A stretch of 64,000 nt of DNA, taken from NCBI RefSeq assembly GCF_003351105.1, contig NZ_NKRG01000001.1, positions 124,001-188,000 on the forward strand, given 5' to 3'. Both the position numbers and the translations under genes were made by a program. The notes below the pieces were generated by a model that did no database searches, was not told the DNA's origin, and saw only the letters and a list, made by a program, of their open reading frames with translations. The first letter of the stretch is position 1. The number at the start of each line of letters is the position of its first letter. The DNA is from Thermosipho africanus Ob7. Lineage in GTDB: Bacteria; Thermotogota; Thermotogae; Thermotogales; Fervidobacteriaceae. Below are positions 26,043 through 35,077 of this stretch, piece by piece.

Positions 26043-26825
26043 TTGAATAAAGTATTTAACGAATTTGTTTACAAAATTTCTCAAGATCAAGTTGAAAAAA
26101 TTGAAGAGTACTTTTTTGAAAATAATATAAAAAATTATTATTTTTATGAAACAAAAGAAGGTACTTTTTTGGTTTTGGTTTTTGAAGAAAAACAAGAAAA
26201 TGTTTTTCTGCCATTTAACTTAGAATTTGTTGAAAATAGGACAACAACTTCTGAAGATTGGGTGAAAAATTTAATTACAAAGCCTTTTGAATTCATTGAA
26301 GGAGTTTATGTTGATCCAGATCATAACAATGTGGATGGTGAGATAGTTATTAGAATTACCCCAGGGCTTGCATTTGGAACGGGGCTTCACGATACGACAA
26401 AGCTTAGTGCAAAGTTTTTAAAGAAATATTTAAGGTCTGGTATGGATGTTTTGGATTTGGGATGTGGTAGTGCTATATTAAGTATTTTAGCTAAAAAACT
26501 TGGAGCTGGTAGAGTTCTTGGAGTGGATAATGATCCTTTAGCTGTTGAAGCGGCAAAAGAAAATGTTGAAAGAAATAATGTTGATGTTGAAATAAGACAA
26601 TCGGATTTATTTTCAAACGTTGATGGAAAATTTGACTTGATCGTTTCAAATATAATTGCAGAAATATTAATAGAAGCGTTAAAAGATTTACCAAAATTTC
26701 TTAAAGAAGATGGTATAGTAATTTTATCTGGAATTATTGATTCCAAATTGCCACTTTTTAAAAGTTACAACATAGTTGAACATTGGAGGAGCAATGAATG
26801 GAATGCTTTAGTGATAAAGATATAA
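26043..26825 (+). CDS. prmA: Ribosomal protein L11 methyltransferase
   Basis: 260 residues. The SAM-binding site reads VLDLGCGSAILSI with GVDNDPLAVEAAKEN, and NIIAEIL takes the place of the catalytic-region motif. GLAFGTGLHDTTKL is the PrmA-specific lead-in (G-x-A-F-G-T-G). It trimethylates the N-terminus and lysines of L11. The N-terminal substrate-recognition domain is short, as in other Thermotogales. TTG start two bases after the preceding stop. Confidence 0.92.
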   Translation: MNKVFNEFVYKISQDQVEKIEEYFFENNIKNYYFYETKEGTFLVLVFEEKQENVFLPFNLEFVENRTTTSEDWVKNLITKPFEFIEGVYVDPDHNNVDGEIVIRITPGLAFGTGLHDTTKLSAKFLKKYLRSGMDVLDLGCGSAILSILAKKLGAGRVLGVDNDPLAVEAAKENVERNNVDVEIRQSDLFSNVDGKFDLIVSNIIAEILIEALKDLPKFLKEDGIVILSGIIDSKLPLFKSYNIVEHWRSNEWNALVIKI

Positions 26826-27329
26826 GAAAAATAGTTGAAAAACAGTTGTCAATTAATGCAACAAATTTTTGTAAAGTTGCAAAATTTTGTTCGTATGGTT
26901 TTCCTCAAGTTATTAAAAGTCTTCCAATAAAAGATGAAAAACCATTTCCCACATTGAATTACCTAGTTTGCCCGTATCTTATAAAAGAAGTATCTCGCCT
27001 TGAAGAAAAGGGCTAACATAAAAAAATTTCAAGATGAGGTAGAAGCTGAAAAAGAACTTAGAGAAAAATTAGTAAATGCTCACATGAAGGTCATAGAAGA
27101 ACGGGATAAATTTTTTGAAAGAGACGATTTGAAAAAGTATGAGCAGTGGAGAAAAGTTTTAAAAAGTGTTGGAAGTGGTGGTATAAAAGATTTTACTAAA
27201 ATAAAATGTTTACATCTTCATCTTGCAGACTTTCTTGCAGGAATTGAAAATCCAATAGGTGAAAAGGTGGCAAGTTTATTAAAATCGCTTGAATGTGATG
27301 ATTCATATTGTAAGAGGTTTTTAGAATGA
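26798..27329 (+). pseudogene. DUF501 gene in two frames (+1 frame change near 27010)
   Basis: Frame one (26798-27016) encodes the first part of a DUF501 protein: KFCSYGFPQVI and PFPTLNYLVCPYLIKEVSRLEEKG, then TAA. Frame two (open from 26985, possible TTG at 27000, stop 27329) continues it: a charged helix, then IKCLHLHLADFLAGIENPIGEKVASLL. Joined, they give about 175 residues, the usual family length. The join needs one base less between 26985 and 27016; the only repeat there is AAAAGGG at 27006-27012. It may be a mutation, a sequencing error, a real +1 frameshift, or two coupled genes. DUF501 has no known function. Confidence 0.7.
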
Positions 27330-27784
27330 ATGTAGAAATAATTGTTCCTGGAAAGCTTTCAAGTCATTTGCAAAACGTTTTTGATTTTTATTTAAAAAAA
27401 TTAAAGCGTTTTGCAAATTTAACTGTTACGTTTACAAAGCTTGGTGGAGATGTTAATAGAGAATCAAAGCATGTGATTTTAAGGCGAGAAAAAGATGAAA
27501 TTTTAAATAAGGTTAAAAACAGAAAGTTTATTTTAATAGATCTCCATGGGAAACAGATGGATAGTATTTCGTTTTCAAAATTAGTTGAAAATGGGATGTT
27601 ATCGGGAGAGTTATTGTTTGTTATAGGAGGACCGCTTGGTATAGATGATGAATTAAGAAAAAAAGCAAGCTTAAAAATTTCTTTGTCTAAAATGACTTTT
27701 ACTCATGAATTTACACTTGTTATACTTTTAGAGCAACTTTTTAGAGCGTTTAAAATTATAAATAATGAAAAATATCATTATTGA
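27326..27784 (+). CDS. rlmH: 23S rRNA pseudouridine-1915 N3-methyltransferase
   Basis: 152 residues, the SPOUT family RlmH. It has [11 protein letters not shown], the knot loop [12 protein letters not shown], and the C-terminal signature [19 protein letters not shown] ending in YHY. It methylates pseudouridine 1915 in helix 69 of 23S rRNA. ATG overlaps the DUF501 stop by 4 bases. Confidence 0.95.
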   Translation: MNVEIIVPGKLSSHLQNVFDFYLKKLKRFANLTVTFTKLGGDVNRESKHVILRREKDEILNKVKNRKFILIDLHGKQMDSISFSKLVENGMLSGELLFVIGGPLGIDDELRKKASLKISLSKMTFTHEFTLVILLEQLFRAFKIINNEKYHY

Positions 27785-27793
27785 GGTGAGAAT

Positions 27794-28372
27794 GTGATTT
27801 ATGTGGCAACAACAAATGAACACAAAGTTCACGAAATTATGGATATTTTGAGTGATTTTAATTTGGAACTATTAAAATCACCAAAAAAAGTTGATGTTGA
27901 AGAAGATGGAAAATCTTTTTTTGAAAATTCTGTGAAAAAAGCTTACTATTATGGAATGGAGTTAAATAACCCTGTAATTTGTGATGATTCAGGACTTGTT
28001 ATAAATGCTCTAGGTGGAATGCCTGGGGTTGAAAGTGCTAGATTTATGGAAGGCTACAGCTATGAAGAAAAGATGAAAGAACTTTTAAGACGATTGCAAA
28101 ATTTTGATGATAAAAGTGCAAGTTTTGTTTGTGTTGCAACATATTTTAACCCAAATAATGGAGTTTTAATTTCTGCGGAAGGAATAGTAAACGGAACGAT
28201 TTCCGATAATATAAGAGGTAAATTTGGATTTGGATATGATCCATTCTTTATACCTGAAGGTTATGATAAGACTTTTGGGGAACTTGGCGAAAGTGTAAAA
28301 AGACAAATAAGCCATAGGAGTAGAGCTTTTAGAAAGTTATTTGAATTATTGAAAAAGGTGGGAGAGATTTGA
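27794..28372 (+). CDS. rdgB: XTP/dITP diphosphatase
   Basis: 192 residues of the Ham1/RdgB family: ATTNEHKVHEI at the start, GKSFFENSVKKAYYY, DDSGLVINALGGMPGVESAR, GKFGFGYDPFFIP, and a terminal KRQISHRSRAF. It removes xanthosine and inosine triphosphates from the nucleotide pool. GTG start after TTGAGGTGAGAAT. Overlaps the next gene by 4 bases. Confidence 0.96.
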   Translation: MIYVATTNEHKVHEIMDILSDFNLELLKSPKKVDVEEDGKSFFENSVKKAYYYGMELNNPVICDDSGLVINALGGMPGVESARFMEGYSYEEKMKELLRRLQNFDDKSASFVCVATYFNPNNGVLISAEGIVNGTISDNIRGKFGFGYDPFFIPEGYDKTFGELGESVKRQISHRSRAFRKLFELLKKVGEI

Positions 28373-28854
28373 GAATCCTTCTTTCAAATAGTTTTTTAGT
28401 GGAGGAATTTGAACCAGACATATGGGTGACTAATGATTTTGAAAATTTGCAAATTCCATATACTCTCTTTTATAATGGACAGGCTGTATTTATTTACGAT
28501 CATTTTAAGTTCGTAGATACTATTTTGAATAATTCAGAAAAGATAATAGACTTTGGGTTTTTCAAAGCTGGCATATTGGTTGGAAGTTCTATATCGGTTG
28601 CTGAAAATTACTTAAAAGATGTTGAACTTTTTATAGCTTTTGATAAAACAAACTATACCAGTAAATTTTTGCTTAGAAAAGCTCAGACTATTGTGGCAAG
28701 TGATATTTCAGGGAAGACAATTTTATCTTTGTTTATTTACAAAGATAAAACAAACTATATAAAAACGTTGCCAAATATTGGAATAGTTGATGACAGTATG
28801 TCGCATGTTTTGTGGGAAAAAGAATTTAAAGAAAGTAAAAGAGTGGAAATATAA
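28369..28854 (+). CDS. Uncharacterised protein
   Basis: 161 residues, not recognised. It starts at TTG 28369 behind GGGAGAGA and overlaps rdgB by 4 bases. No signal peptide, membrane segment or catalytic motif is evident. It has alternating short hydrophobic strands and a glycine-poor composition, with VGSSISVAENYLKDVELFIAF in the middle suggesting a Rossmann-like alternation. Its place between rdgB and crcB may reflect only operon packing. Confidence 0.6.
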   Translation: MRILLSNSFLVEEFEPDIWVTNDFENLQIPYTLFYNGQAVFIYDHFKFVDTILNNSEKIIDFGFFKAGILVGSSISVAENYLKDVELFIAFDKTNYTSKFLLRKAQTIVASDISGKTILSLFIYKDKTNYIKTLPNIGIVDDSMSHVLWEKEFKESKRVEI

Positions 28855-28867
28855 GGAGTTGAAGTAA

Positions 28868-29245
28868 ATGAAGAGCTTGTACGTTGCATTTGGTGGAGCT
28901 TTAGGTGCTGTTTCAAGGTATGTGATTTCAAAGTTTATTAATTCATCTTTTTCATTTAGTTTTGTCCCTTGGGGGACAATTTTTGTAAATGTAGTTGGTT
29001 CTTTTTTACTTTCTTTTCTGATGTTTTTAAGTATTTCAAAAACAGATATATCACAAACATTTATACTATTTTTTGGAACAGGTTTTCTTGGAGCATTTAC
29101 AACATTTTCAACTTTTGCATATGAATTTTTATCAATTTTTTTGACTCAACCATTGAGGGCAACTGTGTATTTTATTGCAAATATCTTTTTAGGATTTTTT
29201 GCAGCTATATTGGGTATGTTTTTGGGTAGGGGGAGAATATTATGA
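28868..29245 (+). CDS. crcB: Fluoride ion channel CrcB/FluC
   Basis: 125 residues with four membrane helices. The Fluc signatures are [13 protein letters not shown] near the start, [11 protein letters not shown] (the pore Asn) near residue 37, and the [18 protein letters not shown] stretch near residues 73-90, with the TFST segment at the phenylalanine box. Fluc dimers export fluoride. ATG follows AAGGAGTTGAAGTAA, and no room is left upstream for a fluoride riboswitch. Overlaps the DUF190 gene by 4 bases, a known pairing. Confidence 0.95.
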   Translation: MKSLYVAFGGALGAVSRYVISKFINSSFSFSFVPWGTIFVNVVGSFLLSFLMFLSISKTDISQTFILFFGTGFLGAFTTFSTFAYEFLSIFLTQPLRATVYFIANIFLGFFAAILGMFLGRGRIL

Positions 29246-29559
29246 AGTTACTTAGAGTTTACCTTGGAGAAAAAGATTTTGAAAAAGGGATTCCAACTGC
29301 TGAGTATATAATGAAACTTGCCTATAAAGAAGGGATGAAAGGCGTTACTATATTGAAGGGTATAATGGGATTTGGTAAAAAGAGGCATATTCACAGAAGT
29401 GATTTTTTTAGTATTTCAGAAGATTTACCTGTGGTTATTGATATAGTTGATGAAGCTGAAAAGATAAATATGTTTGTTGAAAAGTTAAAAGAATTAAATT
29501 TTGATTGTCTTATAGTTGAAATTCCTGTGGTAGCTCATTATATGGAGTCAAAAAAATGA
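29242..29559 (+). CDS. DUF190 protein
   Basis: 105 residues of the small GlnB-like family DUF190: [11 protein letters not shown] at the start, [23 protein letters not shown], and [15 protein letters not shown]. The family often follows crcB and may be a regulatory or helper protein for the channel, but no role is established. Overlaps both neighbours by 4 bases. Confidence 0.9.
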   Translation: MKLLRVYLGEKDFEKGIPTAEYIMKLAYKEGMKGVTILKGIMGFGKKRHIHRSDFFSISEDLPVVIDIVDEAEKINMFVEKLKELNFDCLIVEIPVVAHYMESKK

Positions 29560-30590
29560 AATTAATGATAACTTGCACTGCAGGTCTTGAAGGTGCAACG
29601 GCACTAGAATTAAAAAATTTGGGTTATAAAATTGTGGATTCACAATCAGGAAGAATATACATTGAAGGGGATTTAAAAGACATTCCAAGACTTAATATGT
29701 TTCTTAGAACTGCTGAGAGGGTATATATTGTTTTAGCACAAGATAGAGTTGAAACCTTTGATGAACTCTATTATGTAATTTATTCGGTAAATTGGGAAGA
29801 ATTTGTTGATGGAAAAGTTTTAATCTCTGATGTCTCTGTAAGAAATTCTAAACTATCTGCAAAAGGTGCTATTATTTCAGTAAGCTATGCAGCAATTAGT
29901 AAAAAAATTTCAAGAAAAACTAATAATATTTATCCAATCAGGCTAATTATTAAAAACGATATTCTACAAGTTTTGCTTGATACTACAGGAAAAGATGCAT
30001 TAAGTAAAAGAGGATATAGGCTAAAGACTTCAAAGGCTCCATTAAGAGAAACTATAGCTGCTGCTTTAGTTCTTCTTTCAAGATGGGATAAAAAATCTAC
30101 TTTGATTGATCCATTTTGTGGGAGTGGAACAATTTTAATTGAAGCAGCACTTTATAAGGAAAATATTCCTCCATCTTTTTTGAGACATTTTGTATCTGAA
30201 AAATGGAGTATTTTAAAAGATTATTGGCCTGAGAGAAAAAAGTATAAAGTTAATGTGGATAATTTAATTGGATTTGATATTGATAAAGAAGTACTAAAAG
30301 TTGCAAGGGAAAATGAAAAAAGGGCAAATATAAACGGGATAATATTTGAGAATATAGATTTTAATAATTTAAAAAAATTTGAAAATTGTTGGGTTGTAAC
30401 TAACCCTCCATATGGTGAAAGATTAAAGAATGATATTAATTTTTCAAAACTTTGGAATATTTTTGTTGATTCAAAAATTTATATACTATCCCCAGACTCA
30501 AACTTTGAAAAATGCGTTCAAAAAAAGGCAAGGAAAAAAATCAGATTTCAAAATAGTGGTATTTGGGTATGGCTGTATATGTTTTATTGA
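29556..30590 (+). CDS. THUMP-domain RNA methyltransferase (YpsC/RlmL N-terminal type)
   Basis: 344 residues. The N-terminal ferredoxin-like/THUMP part includes [14 protein letters not shown] and [15 protein letters not shown]. The Rossmann methyltransferase domain has [16 protein letters not shown] and GFDIDKE, and the catalytic NPPYGERL motif (N-P-P-Y) typical of N2-guanine or N6-adenine base methylation. The family methylates 23S rRNA or tRNA. The exact target base is not clear. The ATG overlaps DUF190 by 4 bases. Confidence 0.9.
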   Translation: MKLMITCTAGLEGATALELKNLGYKIVDSQSGRIYIEGDLKDIPRLNMFLRTAERVYIVLAQDRVETFDELYYVIYSVNWEEFVDGKVLISDVSVRNSKLSAKGAIISVSYAAISKKISRKTNNIYPIRLIIKNDILQVLLDTTGKDALSKRGYRLKTSKAPLRETIAAALVLLSRWDKKSTLIDPFCGSGTILIEAALYKENIPPSFLRHFVSEKWSILKDYWPERKKYKVNVDNLIGFDIDKEVLKVARENEKRANINGIIFENIDFNNLKKFENCWVVTNPPYGERLKNDINFSKLWNIFVDSKIYILSPDSNFEKCVQKKARKKIRFQNSGIWVWLYMFY

Positions 30591-30603
30591 AGAGGAGGAA
30601 AAT

Positions 30604-32382
30604 ATGATAAATCAATTTTTGCATAATAATCTTTTAAAGGTTCAAAAGCCTGCAAGATACATTGGTGATGAATACAATATTGTAAAAAAGGATCCAAATG
30701 GAAAGCTGAGAATTGCACTTTCGTTTCCCGATGTGTATGAAGTTGGAATGTCTCATTATGGACTAGAGGTTTTATACCATTATTTAAACCAACTTCCAAA
30801 TTTTTATGCTGAAAGAGTGTTTTTACCTTGGGTTGATATGATTAACTTGATGCAGGAAAAAGATATACCACTTTTTACATTGGAGACTAAAACTCCGGTA
30901 AAAGAAATGGATGTACTTGGTGTTTCTTTAGAGTATGAACTTGCATTTACTAATGTTTTAAAACTTTTAGAATTAGCCAAGATTTCAATTGAAGCTGAAC
31001 ATAGAAAAAAAGATGATCCAATAGTTGTTGCAGGTGGGCCTGTTTCTTACAATATTGAGCCTATTTCTAAAGCGTTTGATATTGTATTTATTGGTGATGG
31101 AGAGAAAAATTTAAAAGAGTTATTCGAACTTTTATATTATACAAGAGGAGAAGATAGAATAAAAAGATTAGAAGAGGTAGCAAAGATACAAGGAGTTTAT
31201 GTTCCAATTTTTTACAAGCAAATTGGAAGAAAAATTGTCCCAATTGGAAACGTTCCAAAAAAAATAAAAAAGAGTGTTATCGAAGATTTGGATAAAGCAA
31301 TAGTTCCTATAAAGCAAATACTGCCAAATGTTCAGAGTATTCATGATAGAGCAGTTATTGAAATTAGTAGAGGTTGTACAAGAGGTTGTAGATTTTGCCA
31401 TGCTGGGTATGTTTATAGACCAGTTAGGCAAAGAAGTGTTGAAAATATTGTTGAAAACGCGAAAAAAATGTTGAAAGAAACTGGATATGAAGAATTATCT
31501 TTTTTGTCTCTCTCTGCAATGGATTATACGGCAATAAATCAAATTGTTGATAAAATTATTTCATATTCAATTGAAAATAAAATTTCTATATCTATTCCAT
31601 CAACACGTGTTGATGCATTAAATATTGAGATTATGTCGAAGATTGCTTCTGTTAGAAAACGTGGAATAACTCTTGCACCAGAAGCAGGTTCTCAAATAAT
31701 GAGAGATAAGATTAATAAAAATATAAATTTTGAAGAAATTTATAACAGTGCTAAAAAAGCAAAAGAGGCAGGTTGGAATAGAATAAAATTGTATTTTATG
31801 GTAGGTTTTGATGGAGAAAAAGATAGTGATATTGAAGATATAGGAAGGTTGTTGATAGAAATTAAGAAATTAAAATATAGGGATATTACTGCTTCAGTAA
31901 ATCTTTTAGTTCCAAAACCACATACACCAATGCAATTTGCAAAATTGCAACTTCCAGAATACACTGAACATGTCTTTTCTATTTTGAGAAAATATAGAAA
32001 ATATGCTAAGATTGATATTAATGACGGTAAAAAAAGTTTTATTGAAGGATTATTATCACGTGGTGATAGAAAATTGTTTGAAGTTATAAAGATAAAGTAT
32101 AAAAAATCTTATTATGATGAGTGGACTGAGTTTTTTAGTTTTGAAGATTGGATGGAAGCATTCAAAGAAGCAAGAGTTGACTATAATGAATACATGGGGC
32201 CGTTTACTTTGAAGGATGAATTTGCCTGGGAGCACATAGATTGTGGAGTAACAAAGCAGTTTTTGTGGAAAGAATATAATAAATATTTAAATGGAGATAT
32301 AACTAAAGATTGTAGATTTGGTGATTGTAGTATTTGTGGTGTGTGTCAAATTTTGAAGGTGGAAAATAACCTGAAGGTTTGA
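30604..32382 (+). CDS. TIGR03960-type radical SAM protein with B12-binding-like domain
   Basis: 592 residues. FPDVYEVGMSHYGLEVLYH near residue 42 and GDGEKNLKELFELL belong to the cobalamin-binding-like N-terminal domain. The radical SAM motif is SRGCTRGCRFCHAGYVYRP near residue 255, followed by TLAPEAGSQIMRD and KLYFMVGFDGEKDSD. The C-terminus has a CRFGDCSICGVC cysteine cluster. This is the TIGR03960 pattern. That family is usually followed by a DUF2344 gene, absent here. ATG 30604 follows GAGGAGGAAAAT. Function unknown; RNA modification is a guess. Confidence 0.88.
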   Translation: MINQFLHNNLLKVQKPARYIGDEYNIVKKDPNGKLRIALSFPDVYEVGMSHYGLEVLYHYLNQLPNFYAERVFLPWVDMINLMQEKDIPLFTLETKTPVKEMDVLGVSLEYELAFTNVLKLLELAKISIEAEHRKKDDPIVVAGGPVSYNIEPISKAFDIVFIGDGEKNLKELFELLYYTRGEDRIKRLEEVAKIQGVYVPIFYKQIGRKIVPIGNVPKKIKKSVIEDLDKAIVPIKQILPNVQSIHDRAVIEISRGCTRGCRFCHAGYVYRPVRQRSVENIVENAKKMLKETGYEELSFLSLSAMDYTAINQIVDKIISYSIENKISISIPSTRVDALNIEIMSKIASVRKRGITLAPEAGSQIMRDKINKNINFEEIYNSAKKAKEAGWNRIKLYFMVGFDGEKDSDIEDIGRLLIEIKKLKYRDITASVNLLVPKPHTPMQFAKLQLPEYTEHVFSILRKYRKYAKIDINDGKKSFIEGLLSRGDRKLFEVIKIKYKKSYYDEWTEFFSFEDWMEAFKEARVDYNEYMGPFTLKDEFAWEHIDCGVTKQFLWKEYNKYLNGDITKDCRFGDCSICGVCQILKVENNLKV

Positions 32383-32407
32383 TTTGATAGAAGGTATATG
32401 ATATAAT
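32379..32407 (+). promoter_or_regulatory. Promoter of secG-tyrS
   Basis: TTGATT (32379-32384), 17-base spacer, perfect TATAAT (32402-32407). The -35 box overlaps the stop codon of the preceding radical SAM gene. Confidence 0.72.
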
Positions 32408-32443
32408 AAGGCTTAGAAAAAATAATATTTGGAGGTGCAATTG

Positions 32444-32674
32444 ATGGGTACAGTTATGCTTGTTGTTCACGCAATTATTGGTGTAATTCTTATTTACCTT
32501 TCTTTAAAGCAAATGGGAAAATTTGCCGAACTTGGTGGAGCATTTGGATCAGGTTCAATGAACACTATTTTTGGTAGAGATAAAGGGCTTGACGCCGAGG
32601 GGAAATTAACAGTTTTATTTGGAATATTATTTTTTGTTTCAAGCATATTAACAGCATTTTTTATTTCTAGATAA
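32444..32674 (+). CDS. secG: Protein translocase subunit SecG
   Basis: 76 residues with two membrane helices (about 3-20 and 55-75) around a cytoplasmic loop GGAFGSGSMNTIFGRD, the SecG signature (G-x-G-x-x-x-x-x-F-G). It forms the SecYEG channel with SecY and SecE. ATG 32444 lies after GGAGGTGCAATTG. A TTG one codon upstream is equally possible. Confidence 0.93.
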   Translation: MGTVMLVVHAIIGVILIYLSLKQMGKFAELGGAFGSGSMNTIFGRDKGLDAEGKLTVLFGILFFVSSILTAFFISR

Positions 32675-32699
32675 AAAGTTTTAGAAGGGGGAAGTATCT

Positions 32700-33896
32700 T
32701 TGGATTTTTCAAAGCAGCTTGAGATATTAAAGAAGAATGTAGTAGATTTTGTAAGTGAAGAGGAATTAGTTGAAAGGCTTAAAGAAAATAGACCTTTGAG
32801 AGTAAAACTCGGAGTAGATCCTTCCAGACCTGACCTTCATTTAGGACATGCTGTTGTGTTAAAAAAATTAAAACAATTTCAAGAATTAGGTCACCACATA
32901 ATATTGATTATTGGTGACTTTACTGCTCGTATTGGGGATCCAACAGGAAGGAATTCTACAAGACCGATGCTTTCTGAAGAAGAAGTAAGAAAAAATGCTG
33001 AAACTTATGCAAATCAAGCTTTTAAAATTTTAGATAAAGAAAAAACTGAGATTAGATTTAATAATGAATGGCTTGGGAAGATGAAGTTTGAAGATGTTGT
33101 AAAACTTGCTGGAAAATACACAGTTGCAAGGATGCTTGAAAGAGATGATTTTGCAAAAAGACTTTCTCAGGGATATCCTATAAGCATTGCAGAATTTTTG
33201 TATCCTCTTGCTCAGGCATATGATTCGGTCGCCATTCAGGCAGATGTTGAACTTGGTGGTACGGATCAGTTGTTTAATCTTCTTGTTGGAAGAAAGATCC
33301 AAGAAGAATATGGTCAAAAGCCGCAGATTGTTATGACGATGCCAATTATTGAAGGAACAGATGGAAAGTTAAAAATGAGTAAAAGTTATGATAACTACAT
33401 AGCATTTACTGATGAACCAAATGATATGTATGGAAAGGTTATGTCAATACCTGATGAACTAATTGCTAAATATATGAGATTGATTACGGATATAGAGGAA
33501 AGTGAAATAGAAGAATATGAAAGGCTAATGAAAGAAGGAAAGATAAATCCTAGAGATGTTAAGATGAGGCTTGCAAGAGAAATTGTTGCGTTCTTCTACG
33601 ACAAAGAAAAAGCCAGAATGGCGGAAGAAAATTTTGTAAAAGTATTCAGGCAAAAGGAAATACCAGATGAAATGCCAGAAATTCAAGTTGAACCTGGAGA
33701 GTACAATATAGTTGATTTGGTAATAAAAGTCAATAGTAATTATAGTAAAAGTGAGGTAAAAAGGTTAATAAGTCAAGGTGGAGTTTATTTTGATGGGAAA
33801 AGAGTTAACGATTTTAAACAAATTGTAAAAGTTGAAAAAGAGCATATTTTAAGGCTTGGTAAGAGAAAGTTCTTTAAGTTGATAACAAAAAATTAA
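32700..33896 (+). CDS. tyrS: Tyrosyl-tRNA synthetase
   Basis: 398 residues, class I synthetase. HLGH at residues 47-50 and KMSKS at 225-229 are the ATP-binding motifs. YPLAQAYDS and ELGGTDQLFN bind tyrosine. The last 60 residues form an S4 RNA-binding domain (SEVKRLISQGGVYFDGKRV). TTG start follows AGAAGGGGG. It shares a promoter with secG. Confidence 0.97.
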   Translation: MDFSKQLEILKKNVVDFVSEEELVERLKENRPLRVKLGVDPSRPDLHLGHAVVLKKLKQFQELGHHIILIIGDFTARIGDPTGRNSTRPMLSEEEVRKNAETYANQAFKILDKEKTEIRFNNEWLGKMKFEDVVKLAGKYTVARMLERDDFAKRLSQGYPISIAEFLYPLAQAYDSVAIQADVELGGTDQLFNLLVGRKIQEEYGQKPQIVMTMPIIEGTDGKLKMSKSYDNYIAFTDEPNDMYGKVMSIPDELIAKYMRLITDIEESEIEEYERLMKEGKINPRDVKMRLAREIVAFFYDKEKARMAEENFVKVFRQKEIPDEMPEIQVEPGEYNIVDLVIKVNSNYSKSEVKRLISQGGVYFDGKRVNDFKQIVKVEKEHILRLGKRKFFKLITKN

Positions 33897-33914
33897 TTAT
33901 TTTGAAAAAAACAC

Positions 33915-33944
33915 TTGAAATTTATTAACTTAACATGATATAAT
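33915..33944 (+). promoter_or_regulatory. Promoter of the toga protein genes
   Basis: TTGAAA (33915-33920) and TATAAT (33939-33944), 18-base spacer. A leader of about 47 bases precedes the ATG of the first toga gene, which has AGGAAGGGAGG. Confidence 0.7.
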
Positions 33945-33997
33945 ATACTTGCATGTTGAATAAAATGTAACACAAAATAGGAAGGGAGGTTATTTTT

Positions 33998-35029
33998 ATG
34001 AAGAAATTGTTAGTTATATTGTCAGTAGTTTTAGTATCAGTTTTTGCATTAGCAGAATTAAAAGATGTGCCAACTAATCATTGGGCTTATGATTCAGTTG
34101 TTATGCTTGAGAAAGCGGGGGTTATCACGGGTTATCCAGATGGGACATTTAAGGGTACAAATAACGTTACAAGATATGAACTTGCAGTATTTTTGGCAAG
34201 AACTATGAAATTATTAGAGGAGGATATTCAAAAATTATCCGTGACAGTCGATGTTCATGAAAATGACATTTCAGCACTTTATGATATTGTTGGACAATTA
34301 AAGAAGAGCGTAGCTCTTATGGCAAAATCAGAAGATGTGGAAGCACTTTCAAAAAGAGTTGATGTTTTAGATAAAGATATTATAAGAATTTACGAAAGTT
34401 TGACGAAGAAAGCTTCCAAAGAAGATGTTGAGCAAATGTTAAATGGATCTTTAGAATCAGTAAATGGCCAAATTGAATTTTTATACAAAAAGATTACTTT
34501 GTCAGAGGAAAATGGAAAGAAATACACTGATGAAAAGGTAAACGAATTAGCAGGAAAAGTTTTGAATATTGAAACAAACGTTAACGATGCAATTCCAATG
34601 CTTAGAAATTTGGTTTACCAAAATTCAGAAAATATAAAGAATTTGGAATCAAAATTGATTAGATATATAAATGTAAAAATAAAATCTGTTGATTCAAAAT
34701 TAAAAGCATTAGATGAAGTAAAACAAATGGCAGAGTTTAATACAGATACATTAAATGGTTTTGCAGCAAAATTAGGTGAAGTAGAATATGCTTTAAGAAA
34801 ACAAATTGAAGAAACAAATAAAGTTGTTGAAGAAAATTCTAAAGAAATAGAAGGTTTAAAAACAAATGTTGAAGAAGTTAAAGCAAGCGTTAACGAAAAA
34901 GCATCGAAAACAGAAGTTGAAGATTTAAGCAAGAAAGTAGATTCTGTAAATACAATGTCAATTTTAGGTCTTGTTGCAGGATTAGTTGGTTTAGGACTAG
35001 CAATTTATGCAGCATTTGTAAAACCATAA
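33998..35029 (+). CDS. Toga anchor protein OmpA (SLH domain and coiled coil)
   Basis: 343 residues. A signal peptide (about 1-20) is followed by one SLH domain (VPTNHWAYDSV, then ITGYPDGTFKG and VTRYELAVFLART), about 230 residues of coiled coil with heptads, and a C-terminal hydrophobic helix (SILGLVAGLVGLGLAIYAAF). This is the architecture of Ompα of Thermotogales. The SLH domain should bind the cell wall, and the rod spans the periplasm to the outer sheath. It is followed directly by the beta-barrel gene. Confidence 0.9.
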   Translation: MKKLLVILSVVLVSVFALAELKDVPTNHWAYDSVVMLEKAGVITGYPDGTFKGTNNVTRYELAVFLARTMKLLEEDIQKLSVTVDVHENDISALYDIVGQLKKSVALMAKSEDVEALSKRVDVLDKDIIRIYESLTKKASKEDVEQMLNGSLESVNGQIEFLYKKITLSEENGKKYTDEKVNELAGKVLNIETNVNDAIPMLRNLVYQNSENIKNLESKLIRYINVKIKSVDSKLKALDEVKQMAEFNTDTLNGFAAKLGEVEYALRKQIEETNKVVEENSKEIEGLKTNVEEVKASVNEKASKTEVEDLSKKVDSVNTMSILGLVAGLVGLGLAIYAAFVKP

Positions 35030-35077
35030 GGTAAAAATGAGTACTTATACTATTATATTAAAGGAGGTAGGAGTTTT

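Noticed and set aside
28855-28867. Fluoride riboswitch before crcB
   Set aside because: Only 13 bases separate crcB from the preceding gene, too few for the aptamer.
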